A DNA stretch of 64,000 bases from Anadara kagoshimensis (GCA_021292105.1 CM037865.1:75275870-75339869), one strand, 5' to 3'; positions 47,415-59,196 are shown, counted from the stretch's first letter. Program-made: numbers and translations. The notes: generated by a model not told the origin, from the sequence alone.

Positions 47415-49800
47415 ATGGGTAGACACTGATTTTTCAATGCGCACTAGGCATTTAAAAATAAAAGTCACCAGGTCCTTAGGAAAAGATCATAAAACAATGT
47501 TCTGTGTCACAGCAGGCATGTCATGTTAAGACTCTCCCTGCATGTTCTGTGTCACAGCAGGCATGTCATGTTAGAGAACTCTCCCTGCATGTTCTGTGTC
47601 ACAGCAGGCATGTCATGTTAGAGAACTCTCCCTGCATATTCTATGTCACAGCAGGCATGTCAAGTTAAAGAACTCTCCCTGCATGTTCTGTCACAGCAGG
47701 CATGCCATGTTAGAGAACTCTCCCTGCATGTTCTGTGTCACAGCAGGCATGTCATGTTAAAGAACTCTCCCTGCATGTTCTGTGTCACAGCAGGCATGTC
47801 ATGTTAAAGAACTCTCCCTGCATGTTCTGTGTCACAGCAGGCATGTCATGTTAGAGAACTCTCCCTGCATATTCTATGTCACAGCAGGCATGTCAAGTTA
47901 AAGAACTCATCCTGCATGTTCTGTCACAGCAGGCATGCCATGTTAAACTCTCCCTGCATGTTCTGTGTCACAGCAGGCATGTCATGTTAAAGAACTCTCC
48001 CTGCATGTTCTGTGTCACAGCAGGCATGTCAAGTTAAAGAACTCTCCCTGCATGTTCTGTGTCACAGCAGGCATGTCAAGTTAAAGAACTCTCCCTGCAT
48101 GTTCTGTGTCACAGCAGGCATGTCAAGTTAAAGAACTCTCCCTGCATGTTCTGTGTCACAGCAGGCATGTCATGTTAAAGAAATCTCCCTGCATGTTCTG
48201 TGTCACAGCAGGCATGTCATGTTAAAGAACTCTCCCTGCATGTTCTGTGTCACAGCAGGCATGTCATGTTAGAGAACTCTCCCTGCATGTTCTGTGTCAC
48301 AGCAGGCATGTCATGTTAGAGAACTCCCTGCATGTTCTGTGTCACAGCAGGCATGTCATGTTAGAGAACTTCCCTGCATGTTCTGTGTCACAGCAGGCAT
48401 GTCATGTTAAAGAACTCTCCCTGCATGTTCTGTGTCACAGCAGGCATGTCATGTTAAAAACTCTCCCTGCATGTTCTGTGTCACAGCAGGCATGTCATGT
48501 TAAAAAACTCTCCCTGCATGTTCTGTGTCACAGCAGGCATGTCATGTTAAAGAACTCTCCCTGCATGTTCTGTGTCACAGCAGGCATGTCATGTTAAAGA
48601 CCTCTTCCTGCATGTTCTGTGTCACAGCAGGCATGTCATGTTAAAGAACTCTCACTGCATGTTCTGTGTCACAGCAGGCATGTCATTAAAGAACTCTCCC
48701 TGCATGTTCTGTGTCACAACAGGCATGTCATGTTAAAGAACTCTCCCTGCATGTTCTGTGTCACAGCAGGCATGTCAGTTAAGAACTCTCCCTGCATGTT
48801 CTGTGTCACAGCAGGCATGTCATGTTAGAGAACTCTCCCTGCATGTTCTGTGTCACAGCAGGCATGTCAAGTTAAAGAACTCTCCCTTCATGTTCTGTGT
48901 CACAACAGGCATGTCATGTTAAAGAACTCTCCCTGCATGTTCTGTGTCACAGCAGGCATGTCAAGTTAAAGAACTCTCCCTGCATGTTTTGTGTCACAGC
49001 AGGCATGTCAAGTTAAAGAACTCTCCCTTCATGTTCTGTGTCACAGCAGGCATGTCATGTTAAAGAACTCTCCCTGCATGTTCTGGTCACAGCAGGCATG
49101 TCATGTTAGAGAACTCTCCCTGCATGTTCTGTGTCACAGCAGGCATGTCATGTTTAAGAACTCTTCCTGCATGTTCTGTGTCACAGCAGGCATGTCAAGT
49201 TAAAGAACTCTCCCTGCATGTTCTGTGTCACAGCAGGCATGTCATGTTAAAGAACTCTCCCTGCATGTTCTGTGTCACAGCAGGCATGTCATGTTAAAGA
49301 ACTCTCCCTGCATGTTCTGTGTCACAGCAGGCATGTCATGTTAAAGAACTCTCCCTGCATGTTCTGTGTCACAGCAGGCATGTCATGTTAAAGAACTCTC
49401 CCTGCATGTTCTGTGTCACAGCAGGCATGTCATGTTAAAGAACTCTCCCTGCATGTTCTGTGTCACAGCAGGCATGTCATGTTAAAGAACTCTCCCTGCA
49501 TGTTCTGTGTCACAGCAGGCATGTCATGTTAAAGAACTCTCCCTGCATGTTCTGTGTCACAACAGGCGTGTCATGTTAAAGAACTCTCCCTGCATGTTCT
49601 GTGTCACAGCAGCATGTCATGTTAGAGAACTCTCCCTGCATGTTCTGTGTCACAGCAGGCATGTCATGTTAAAGAACTCTCCCTGCACATTGCCATTAGC
49701 ACTCGGCAAAGGTAAACATTTCTGCTACTTAACCTATAGATGGTGATGTCTCAATATAAGATATATAAATTCTTGACTGGGGCATAAAACCTAATTCATC
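47415..49800 (+). mobile_element. SINE remnant split by a 47-bp tandem array
   Basis: The left flank (AATGGGTAGACACTGA, CACTAGGCATTTAAAAATAAA, GTCACCAGG) and right flank (TGCCATTAGCACTCGGC, TTTCTGCTACTTAACC, ATTCTTGACTGGGGCATAAA) align to consecutive parts of the intact SINE at 51698-52038. The array lies exactly where that SINE has GTGTCACGGTGGGCTTGGCA, CGCTAAAGAACCCTGC. Confidence 0.8.
47494..49688 (+). repeat. 47-bp minisatellite, ~46 copies
   Basis: The unit is ATGTTAAAGA, ACTCTCCCTG, CATGTTCTGT, GTCACAGCAG, GCATGTC. Variants AAGTTAAAG and ATGTTAGAG form blocks, and some units carry 1-4-base deletions. It lies in the intron-side region between exons 46.8 and 49.9 kb. Long frames across it are an artefact of the absence of stops. 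Confidence 0.97.
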
Positions 49801-49877
49801 CATTTAATCCTACCTTTTGTGTGTGTGTGAGATAGAGAGAGAGAGAGATAGATAGAGAGAGAGACTGACATAATTAC

Positions 49878-50018
49878 CTGTACTACAACATAATCTCCTA
49901 CTTTCATATCCCTGTCTGTGTCACTGTCTATATCACTGGGAATTTGATCTTTTCGGATGATAACCTTAGTTCCTGCATCATTTTTTCCTACCAAGTCATT
50001 CACTGAACGTCTACTTTC
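49878..50018 (-). CDS. CDK5RAP1: CDK5RAP1 exon (TRAM domain start)
   Basis: The exon is 141 bp, phase 0 to 0, bounded by TTGTTAG| and |GTAATT on the minus strand. It encodes ESRRSVNDLVGKNDAGTKVI, IRKDQIPSDIDSDTDRDMKV, GDYVVVQ, matching the human GLSKRSATDLCGRNDGNLKV...PGDYVLVK region. It follows exon 53296-53445 in frame. The intron downstream opens with (GA/CT) and (GT) microsatellites at about 49818-49865 (plus-strand view). Confidence 0.92.
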
Positions 50019-50289
50019 CTAACAATAAAACAAATAATATAATAGCTGTTTAAAAGATATCAAAGATCAATGCTAATCTATAACTATATTCATCATTACT
50101 CAAACCCCATTTTTTAGAGATTTTCACTACATTTAACAAAAATTAAAATTTTGTTGCTAGTGGCATCATTTTATTAGGAAGTGACCTAATGTACATTATC
50201 AGTCTCAGCTCAACATCTTATTTTATATTATTACACCTTATGTAAAAATCTAGCAATTTCATTGGATAAGAACTATGTAACAATTTTTA

Positions 50290-50690
50290 CTGTCACATAA
50301 AATTTATAATGTCACATAGCGATGCGCATGACTATGTGACAGTATGTTTGTTCGAGTCGCCTCCCTTCACTGGATCATATCAGCACTTTGAACAAAACAT
50401 GTTTTCAGTTGTGTCTACGGCAAGCGTCTCATTGTTATTGATATTGTTTACATTCGTCTGTAACAATGGATGATGTTTGTCGAGGTTGACAATGACTTTC
50501 TTGGCAATTTGTTAGAGTCCAAAGACTCTGCATCAACTAAACGGATCATTAAGCGGACCGTGGATATGTTTCTTAAATTTCTTGGCTCAAATGACTGTGG
50601 ATTTGAGGCATTCCCGGTCGATAAATTGGATGAAAATTGGTATGGGCATTACTAAAGACAAAGGATGCACATCATGTATTGATAAAATAA
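50290..50690 (+). other. Possible fragment of a tyrosine-recombinase-related (Crypton-like) gene
   Basis: A frame at 50470-50655 encodes FLGNLLESKDSASTKRIIKR, TVDMFLKFLGSN, FPVDKLDENWYGHY. The S-T-K-R...F..FL pattern resembles the helical N-terminal domain of Crypton-derived proteins (as in ZMYM/KIAA1958-type genes). Only about 60 residues exist and no catalytic domain is present. A short palindrome GTCACATAG...CTATGTGAC (50311-50340) and a large one (50713-50854) flank it. The call is weak. Confidence 0.3.
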
Positions 50691-50712
50691 AACAAACATT
50701 CGGTGTAATAAA

Positions 50713-50854
50713 ATAAATATTACATTTCTGACAGGGTGCCAGTACATATTGTCACCTCTCGAAAAGCATTATCAGCCTCGGCTATCGCCTCGGCAAACAA
50801 TGCTTCCTCGAGGTGACAATATGTACTGGCACCCTGTCAGAATGTAATATTTAT
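50713..50854. mobile_element. Foldback element with ~55-bp inverted arms
   Basis: ATAAATATTACATTTCTGAC, AGGGTGCCAGTACATATTGT and CACCTC are mirrored almost perfectly by GAGGTG, ACAATATGTACTGGCACCCT and GTCAGAATGTAATATTTAT. The short centre, GCCTCGGCTATCGCCTCGGC, is itself repetitive. It would fold into one long hairpin. It is intronic to CDK5RAP1. Confidence 0.92.
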
Positions 50855-50887
50855 ATAATGCCATCAAATTTTCATTTTCACTTCAAA

Positions 50888-51092
50888 TTGAACAAGAGCC
50901 CAAAGGACCTCAACAGTCAACTTAGGGCATGTACATATCTCCTGCAGTAGTTCAACGGCCAATTACATGAATTTATATCCAAATTTCAGCAGTTAGGGCC
51001 AATAGGCAAGGATTTTTGCAAATTAATTATAACGCTCCATCTAAAACATCTAAGGTCTAGCTGCAGTATATTTATACAAAAGTACAAAAATT
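50888..51092 (+). repeat. Bivalve-type repeat, 5'-end fragment
   Basis: It starts AACAAGAGCCC, with CAGCAGTTAGGGCCAATAGG inside, as in the copies at 61836 and 62393. The 3' part is missing. Confidence 0.6.
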
Positions 51093-52286
51093 AAACAAGA
51101 GGGTCATGAGACTCAGGCTGCTCACCGGAAAATAAATTGAATTCTGCATATTTTTCCAATTATGTAATGTATGGAGAGTTCCTCAATAAAAATGGATTCT
51201 TTAGAGTTAACAAGGGTTTTCTATTATTTGACCCAATGCTCTACTTATTGGCCCAATATGACCCATATACACACGTGACATAGATTTGGTCATGAAGATC
51301 ATTCTGAGCAAATTTAATGAAGATTGGATGAAAAATGTGGTGTTGAGGGTTGACAAGGTTCTTCTATGATTTGACCTAGTGGTCTACTTATTGGCTCAAC
51401 ATGACCCATATACAAACTTGACCTGACTACTGTCAAAAAGATCATTCTGGACAAGTTATATGAAGATTGGACAAAAATATAGACTCTAGAGTGTTCACAA
51501 AGTTTTTCTATGATTTGACTTAGTGACCTACTTATTGATCCCATATATGTACCTGACCTAGCTTTTGTCATGAAGATCATTCTGGACAAGTTTGATGAAG
51601 ATTGAACTAAAACTAGAGTGTTAACAATAAAAACTTGACAGACGACTGACATTGCATGACAAAGACTGATTACAATAACTCACATGAGCATTTCTAACCA
51701 CTGCGGTAGCTCAGTTGGTAGAGTGCTTGCTCTGTAAGTGGGAGGTTGTGGGTTTGAACACCGGCCGGGTCTGACCCAAGACTTGAAAGTGGGTAGTGAT
51801 TGTTCTTTCGCCAAGCACTCGGCATTACGAAATGAAAGCCACAGTTCTTTCAGATAGGAACTTAAAATAGACGAGGTCCCGTGTCACGGTGGGCTTGGCA
51901 CGCTAAAGAACCCTGCTGTATAATGCCATCAGCGCAACGCACAGGCAAAATTTCTGCACCTTCGCCTGCAGCTGGCCACGTCTTGATATAAGTGAAATAT
52001 TCTTGACTGGGATGTTAAACACCATTACTCAACTCACTTGAGCATATCTAAACTCATCTATTTTATATGAAAGAGGAGATGATTTTGTTTATTTGTCATT
52101 TGTGCAAATCTGAAAGCCCTTTACCTAGACATCATTATAGCAATAGCATCCAATTTGGGCCAGTAGTTTTGGAGGAGTTGATTAAAATGTGAAAAGTTTA
52201 TACACGACAGATGGTGAAAGACACACAACAGGGAAAGATAGATGACAAAAGCTCATCTAAACCTATGGCTCAGGTAAGCTAAAAAT
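51093..52286 (+). repeat. Bivalve-type repeat interrupted by a SINE
   Basis: It begins AAACAAGAGGGTCATGAGAC and ends GACAAAAGCTCATCTAAACC, TATGGCTCAGGTAAGCTAAAAA. Inside are four loose repeats of ATGAAGATCATTCTG, GACAAGTT.GATGAAGATTG. The SINE at 51698-52038 was inserted later. Confidence 0.7.
51698..52038 (+). mobile_element. tRNA-derived SINE
   Basis: The tRNA-like head has box A TAGCTCAGTTGG and box B GGTTTGAACACC with tRNA spacing. The body includes AAGCACTCGGCATTACG, GGTCCCGTGTCACGG and CATCAGCGCAACGCACAGGC, and the 3' part ends TTCTTGACTGGGATGTTAAA, CACCATTACTCAACTCA. Flanking TGAGCATTTCTAA (51685-51697) and TGAGCATATCTAA (52039-52051) is a 13-bp target duplication with one change. It is not a functional tRNA gene: the body cannot fold into a normal acceptor and the 3' part is long. 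Confidence 0.9.
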
Positions 52287-52479
52287 GTTTATGTCCAACA
52301 ACTCCATCTTTTTATCCATAAAAGGAATGATTGCTAGCTAATAATGTGAATGACATTACAAATAAGCTAAACAATTTATAAAGATAAAAGAAAAAGGTAC
52401 TGAACATCTGTCAACTTTGAACATGTCACCAGGTGTCTAAAATCACTTTCTTTATTCATTTTTTCTATGACTGCAATTT

Positions 52480-53286
52480 TTGAACAAGAGACCCATGGGG
52501 CTAAATGCTTACCTAAGAACAATGCCTACTGTGTTTCCATAAATTCAGTGCATATGGTAAATGCAAGAATAAAGTTGTATTTTCTAACAAACGCACAAGA
52601 AATTTGCCAAACTTGATGCAAAATCTACTGACCTAATAGGAAAAAATATTTCTCATTCATCCAAAAGTGAATTTAATTCTGTACATAGTGCAATTTTTGA
52701 AGTTTTTAACAAAACAACAAATATAACTATGTCAAAATTATCCCTTCCTTACCTTCTTACTCTGAACAACTATAAATGTTATGTCATAATTTACCAATAG
52801 GATACATTATTAGGAACAATGTAGTTAATTCTAAAAGAACACCAACGACCCATATGTATTTCTGATCAATTTTCATTGCAATCTTTCTTGTTCTTTTTAT
52901 CACAGAAGAAGAAAATAGGTATTCACAATGCACACAAAAATAACTAAGATGATTAACGATATAAATTTCCCTGACTAGATGATCAGAACGTTTGAAAAAG
53001 AAGGAAGTAAATGACACTTGCACATGCATAGTCTGCATCAAATATATTTCAGGCATCTGATTGGCTAATAATATGGCATTGAAAAACATTATTTATCTTT
53101 GCCAAAGAATCAAATACTAGTTAGTCACTAGGGAAACTAATATTTTAATATAGGTGCATTTATCAAAGCAAAAAACAGTGATTTTTGCAGTTTTCCCCAT
53201 GTGAAATGTTAACACAGAATGGACAACACATAACATTGTGTACCATCAAAAAGGCTTATCTAAGCTTTCATCTCAGGTGAGCTAAA
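52480..53286 (+). repeat. Bivalve-type repeat, diverged copy
   Basis: It starts GAACAAGAGACCCATGGGGC and ends GGCTTATCTAAGC, TTTCATCTCAGGTGAGCTAAAA, next to exon 53296. The middle shows no unit structure. Confidence 0.65.
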
Positions 53287-53295
53287 AAAACTTAC

Positions 53296-53445
53296 ATCTT
53301 CAATGAGAACTAACTGCTGACTTCCTATCATCTCAGTTTGAATTTGTAATGCTTCTTCACGGAAGATTTCAATGATTTCTGCAACACGCTGATTTTTTAC
53401 AGTAAATGTAATGTTGTCTTTAAGTCTATGATGTGCTCGAGTTTT
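53296..53445 (-). CDS. CDK5RAP1: CDK5RAP1 exon (end of radical-SAM core region)
   Basis: The exon is 150 bp, phase 0 to 0, bounded by TTTACAG| and |GTAAG on the minus strand. It encodes KTRAHHRLKDNITFTVKNQR, VAEIIEIFREEALQIQTEMI, GSQQLVLIED. The KTRA.HRLKD and FREEA..... .G..QLVL.E blocks match human CDK5RAP1 (KTRAYHRLKDDV, IFREEATKANQ, GCTQLVLVEG). It follows SMRE of exon 56379-56509. The acceptor side abuts the 20-bp/93-bp satellite intron. Confidence 0.95.
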
Positions 53446-53639
53446 CTGTAAATGAAATGTTGATATATTTTTATAGTTTAGAAATATTCAGTTTAGTAAT
53501 CACCTCAGAAATATGTATACATATATTGTCTGAACACATAGTAACTGTACATAGATATACAATTTATATGCAAATACACAACACTATATGTACACAACAT
53601 AATTCATCTTTATACATATATTTCACTACCTGCACTTAC

Positions 53640-54690
53640 AATACACTTACACTATACACATGTACACAATCCATTATCTATATACACAATCACAATCCAT
53701 TGATTGTACACACAATCCACTACCTATACATACAATCCATTATCCGTACCTATAATCCATTATCTATACATACAATCCATTATTTGTACACACAATCCAT
53801 TATCTACACATACAATCCATTATTTGTACATAGCATTCATTATTTGTACATACAATCCATTATTTGTACACACAATCCATTATCTACACATACAATCCAT
53901 TATCTGTACATACAGTCCATTATCTGTACACACAATCTATTATCTGCACATACAATCCATTATGTATACATACAATCCCGTATCTGTAAATACATTCCAT
54001 TATCTGTACATACAATCCATTGTCTGTACAAACAATCCATTGTCTGTACACACAATCTATTATCTATACATACAATCCATTATGTATACATACAATCCAT
54101 TATCTATACACACAATCCATTATCTGTACATACAATCCGTTATCTATACATACATATACATACAATCCATGATCTGTTCATAAAATACATTATCTATACA
54201 TACAATCCATTATCTGTATATACAATCCATTATCTGTATATACAATCCATTATCTATACATTCAATCCATTATCTGTACATACAATCCATTATATGTATA
54301 TACAATCCATTATCTATACATACAATCCATTATCTATACACACAATCCATTATCTGTACATACAATCCGTTATCTGTACATACAATCCATTATCTATACA
54401 TGCAATCCATTATCTATACATACATATACATACAATCCATTATCTATACATACATATACATACAATCCATGATCTGATCTGTACATACAATCCATTATCT
54501 ATACATACAATCCATGATCTGTACATACAAACCATTATCTGTACATACAATCCATTATCTGTACATACAATCCATTATCTATACATACAATCCATTACCT
54601 ATACATACATATACATACAATCCATTATCTGTACATACAATCCATTATCTATACAAACAATCTATTATCTGTACTTACACTCCACATTAT
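53640..54690. repeat. 20-bp minisatellite, ~50 copies
   Basis: The unit is CCATTATCTATACATACAAT with TATCTGTACACACAAT variants. Short CATACATATACATACAA insertions break the register near 54150, 54420 and 54605. Together with the next array it fills nearly the whole intron between the 53.3 and 56.4 kb exons. Confidence 0.95.
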
Positions 54691-56350
54691 ACACACAATC
54701 CACAGCCTGTACATTTTTTCTATACACAATACTCTATCTGTACACACACTACACATGTATACATACAATCCATCAGAGCTTGTATATGAGTTTTTAACCT
54801 ATGACATTTTTTCTATACAAATACTCTATCTGTACACACACTACACATGTTTACATACAATCTATCAGAGCTTGTATTTGAGCTTTGAACCTATGACATT
54901 TTTTCTATACACAATACTCATCTGTACACACACTACACATGTATACATACAATCCATCAGAGCTTGTATTTGAGTTTTGAACCTATGACATTTTTTCTAT
55001 ACACAATACTCTATCTGTACACACACTACACATGTTTACATACAATCTATCAGAGCTTGTATTTGAGCTTTGAACCTATGACATTTTTTTCTATACACAA
55101 TACTCTATATGTACACACACTACACATGTATACATACAATCTATCAGAGCTTGTATTTGAGTTTTAAACCTATGACATTTTTTCTATACACAATACTCTA
55201 TCTGTACATACACTACACATGTATACATACAATCTATCAGAGTTTGTATTTAAGCTTTGAACCTATGACATTTTTTCTATACACAATACTCTATCTGTAC
55301 ACACACTACACATGTATACATACAATCTATCAGAGCTTGTATTTGAGTTTTGAACCTATGACATTTTTTCTATACACAATGCTCTATCTGTACATACACT
55401 ACACATGTATACATACAATCTATCAGAGTTTGTATTTAAGCTTTGAACCTATGACATTTTTCCTATACACAATACTCATCTGTACACACACTACACATGT
55501 ATACATACAATCCATCAGAGCTTGTATTTGAGTTTTTAACCTATGACATTTTTTCTATACACAATGCTCTATCTGTACATACACTACACATGTATACATA
55601 CAATCCATCAGAGCTTGTATTTGAGTTTTTAACCTATGACATTTTTTCTATACACAATACTCTATATGTACACACACTACACATGTATACATACAATCTA
55701 TCAGAGCTTGTATTTGAGTTTTGAACCTATGACATTTTTTCTATACACAATACTCTATCTGTACACACACTACACATGTATACATACAATCTATCAGAGC
55801 TTGTATTTAAGCTTTGAACCTATGACATTTTTTCTATACACAATACTCATCTGTACACACACTACACATGTATAAACACAATCCACAGAGCTTGTATTAA
55901 AGCTTTGAACCTATGACATTTTTTCTATACACAATACTCATCTGTACACACACTACACATGTATAAACACAATCCACAGAGCTTGTATTAAAGCTTTGAA
56001 CCTATGACATTTTTTCTATACACAATACTCATCTGTACACACACTACACATGTATACATACAATCCATCAGAGCTTGTATTTAAGCTTTGAACCTATGAC
56101 ATTTTTTCTATACACAATACTCTATCTGTACATACACTACACATGTATACATACAATCCATCAGAGCTTGTATTTGAGTTTTGAACCTATGACATTTTTT
56201 GTATACAAATACTCTATCTGTACACACACTACACATGTTTACATACAATCCACCAGAGCTTGTATTTAAGCTTTGAACCTATGACATTTTTTCTATACAC
56301 AATGCTCTATCTGTACACACACTACACATGTATAAACACAATCCACAGCC
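54691..56350. repeat. ~93-bp satellite, ~18 copies
   Basis: The unit is CTATACACAATACTCTATCT, GTACACACACTACACATGTA, TACATACAATCTATCAGAGC, TTGTATTTGAGCTTTGAACC, TATGACATTTTTT. The part TTTGAACCTATGACATTTTTTC, TATACA resembles TTTGAACCCATGACC, TTTTTCTATACATC of the 145-bp bivalve repeat unit, so it may derive from it. It lies intronic to CDK5RAP1. Confidence 0.95.
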
Positions 56351-56378
56351 TGTACACAGTTGATATAGTAATACTTAC

Positions 56379-56509
56379 CTCCCTCATGCTGTATGGAAAA
56401 CAATATACAAAGTGATATTTAATTCTCTGTATCAAATCTAAGGTAAGATGGTGATCCATCTGTGTTTCGTCACAAAACCCAGCAATAAAATCACTGGTTA
56501 GGGCTATAT
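56379..56509 (-). CDS. CDK5RAP1: CDK5RAP1 exon (radical-SAM core)
   Basis: The exon is 131 bp, entered in phase 1 (the split codon G|AT gives Asp) and left in phase 0, bounded by ACTTGTAG| and |GTAAGTATT. It encodes IALTSDFIAGFCDETQMDHH, LTLDLIQRIKYHFVYCFPYS, MRE. SDFIAGFC.ET..DH and the YSMR block are conserved in CDK5RAP1 (SSDFIAGFCGETEEDH, FAYSMRQ). This is part of the TIM barrel that binds SAM and substrate. Confidence 0.95.
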
Positions 56510-57237
56510 CTACAAGTATTTAAAAATGTGTTTGTATTAAGAGCACTGCTAGGCAGAGCAAGATATGTCCATTTACATGTTTGCCATTAGACTGTTGGCA
56601 AAGATCACAATGATAGCAACATACAAAGTGATATAAAATATTTCAGTATTTTTGTGTAAAACGGAAACAGAAACTTAGGCTTACTCTAGCTTACTACATT
56701 CACTGGCTACAACTCTGAGTTAATAAAAAATAAAGTTTAAAGTACACAATTAATGTATATTTGTACTTGCATAAAAGATGAGGTAATTTGATTACCAGTA
56801 ATAACTGTGCACTACAACTTTTTTTGTATAGGAGAATATTTTAGTCTGTTTCATGCTCTTGTACTGTGGGTATATGGAATATTGTCATTTATCATACATG
56901 ATATACATCCCAGATTGTCTTAGGTGTCACAGATTTTGAAGCTTTTTAAACCTATCCCCTAGGACACACCAAATCATGGAAATTTTACCCTGTCAAGAAT
57001 TTTGAAAAGCACAAGAAAAATTCAGTCTTGTAAAAAATGTAATCATATTTCATTTCATGATAAAATTTCTTCAGGACAGTTTGTTTTTGCAATACCAGAA
57101 AATGTATATTATTATTTAACTTTTATTTACTAAATATAACTATTAACACAAAACTACTGACTATTAAAGCTGTTATACTATTTACATCTTTGTAATTCAT
57201 TTCCTGTTCTTCGAAATGGAATGTAAACAAACATATA
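56510..57237. other. CDK5RAP1 intron sequence, no feature recognised
   Basis: AT-rich, non-coding. No repeat structure was seen before the MITE at 57238. Confidence 0.5.
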
Positions 57238-58110
57238 CAGTCCAACCTGTGTTAAAGGCCACCTCTATATAAGGGCCACCTGTCTATAAAGGCCACTTTC
57301 AATTCCTCCCAAGCCATTTTACTCTTTATTTAACCTCTATATAAGGGCCACTGTTCAACTGAGCCAGAGGCCACCCTATTTTTGTACAAAATGGCTTATG
57401 AACCTGTCTATAAAGGCCACTTTTTATTTGTATTTTGGGGATAAGTTTTATTATAGTTTTAAAAATTTGTGCAAAAATGTTAAGCCATGTTGTTTTTTTA
57501 AAATCTTGAAGCTAAAATTAGATTTTAAACATTGATTATTTAACTTTAAACCATTTAACATTATACTAAGTACATGTAACCAAATCTGTTTGTTGATAAG
57601 AAAAGAATTTTTAAAAGTATATTTTTGAAACTTTTTTAAAAACTTAAAAAAAACAATCTTAAATCATTTATCCTCATGTCAACAAATGAAGCCATAAAGC
57701 ACTAAGGATAGATTATTACTCATTATTAATTATGATACATATACTATTTTCTATTGTTTTCATTACTAGCTTCTACCTATTAAAGAAAACATGTCTTTAT
57801 TTAAGATGTGTGTATATATATACTTGGTGATTTTTAAGGTTTTGTTTTCAAAGATTGATAAATAGTGTGGTCAGAAGATTTTTCTTTAATTGTTTTCAAA
57901 GACATTATTCTGTTAAAATTAGCTAATGCCTTTTTTGTAACAGAAATTTTAACAAATAAAATAAATAAATTAGAACTGCTCACTATTTTTCCAACTAATA
58001 TTTATATTGATGTCATAACTGGATTTACAAACCTCTATATAAAGGCCACCTGTCCATAAGGGCCACTTTTGCAACTTCCCCTGAGTGGCCCTTATAGACA
58101 GGTTAGACTG
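57238..58110. mobile_element. 873-bp non-autonomous pogo/Tigger-like element
   Basis: CAGTCCAACCTGT at the left and ACAGGTTAGACTG at the right, each flanked by TA (57236-57237, 58111-58112). Subterminal CTATATAAGGGCCACC and CTATAAAGGCCACTT blocks recur in both halves and in both orientations, as in Tigger-type ends. The interior has no transposase. Intronic. Confidence 0.85.
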
Positions 58111-58119
58111 TATTTTCAT

Positions 58120-59077
58120 AACAAGAAGCCCAATGGGCCTGATACGCTCACCTGATAATGGCTACCTAAAATGTTTTAAAAATATTAAAACTGAAATACC
58201 TGAAATCTTTATACATAGACAATTTTTAAAGCCTCCTCTAGATAACTAACCATTTCAAAATTTTTAAACATTTGTGACATTGACCTTCATCTATATATAA
58301 AACTTTGTTGAATTAATACCTACATTATTCTAATATACATGCCTATACAAAAAGTTTATAGTTTTTAAGATATTTAACCATTTCAGTATTCTTTCACATC
58401 TGTGACCTTTACTTTTGAACCTATGACCTTCACCTATATCTCAAAATCACCATTTCATCAATACCTACAATAATCTAATATACATGTCCATGCAAAAAAT
58501 TTAAAGCTTTCAAGATATACCATTTCACTATTCTTTTGCAGCTGTGACACTGACCTTTGGACCCATGACCTTCATCTTTATATCAACAAGAACATGGACA
58601 ATATTAAAATATAAATGCCTATACAAAAAACTTTATAGTTTTCCAGATAATTTAGTATTTCAGTATTTTATTATGATCAATAAGTCAAGTTATAACATTT
58701 TGAAGCTATGTTACTATCTTTTTTTTAAAAAAATTAAACGCAAAAACGTGTCCTTATTTTACAAAATGAACAAACTATAAGCTTAAGACCCTAGAAAAGC
58801 CAAATATCACATCAGATTTTTTTCCACGATCATCGCTTTAGGAGAAGATTTTGCACTCCTAGGTCACCTTGAACTAGTTATGGAAGACAAGGCAATGCCC
58901 CAAACAAATCTGAATGGCACCAGCCTATATATTCTTCAGACCAAGTTTCATTGAAATCTGTCTGGTAGTTTCAGGGGGGAAGTCTAAAATAGGTGTTAAG
59001 GACCCAGGCACACAAGCACATACACATGCTGCACTATAACATAAGCTCACATGACCTTTGTTCAGGTGAGCTAAAAA
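58120..59077 (+). repeat. Bivalve-type repeat with ~3 internal 145-bp-type units
   Basis: It starts AACAAGAAGCCCAATGGGCC, TGATACGCTCACCTGATAA and ends AACATAAGCTCACATGACC, TTTGTTCAGGTGAGCTAAAA. It is older and more diverged than the copy at 44698. Confidence 0.88.
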
Positions 59078-59196
59078 TGCAATTATATATCTAAATATCT
59101 AATGTCTAACTAAAGTAAATGTATAGACAGCTGGTTAAAAATGCAAAGGCAAAAACCTAGTCTGTTTCAGTATTTTTTACAGTTCTTTGACCTTAA

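Noticed and set aside
48247-49746. Several frames reading HVLCHSRHVMLKNSPCMF-like repeats
   Set aside because: Period 47 cycles through three frames of a minisatellite; not protein coding.
51703-51775. tRNA gene with good A and B boxes
   Set aside because: It continues into a SINE body with a target duplication around the whole 341-bp unit, and no proper acceptor stem is formed.
53433-54797. Long plus-strand frame of 454 residues rich in Tyr, Ile and His
   Set aside because: It is the translation of the 20-bp satellite, which happens to lack stops; there is no domain, and it overlaps a real minus-strand exon edge.
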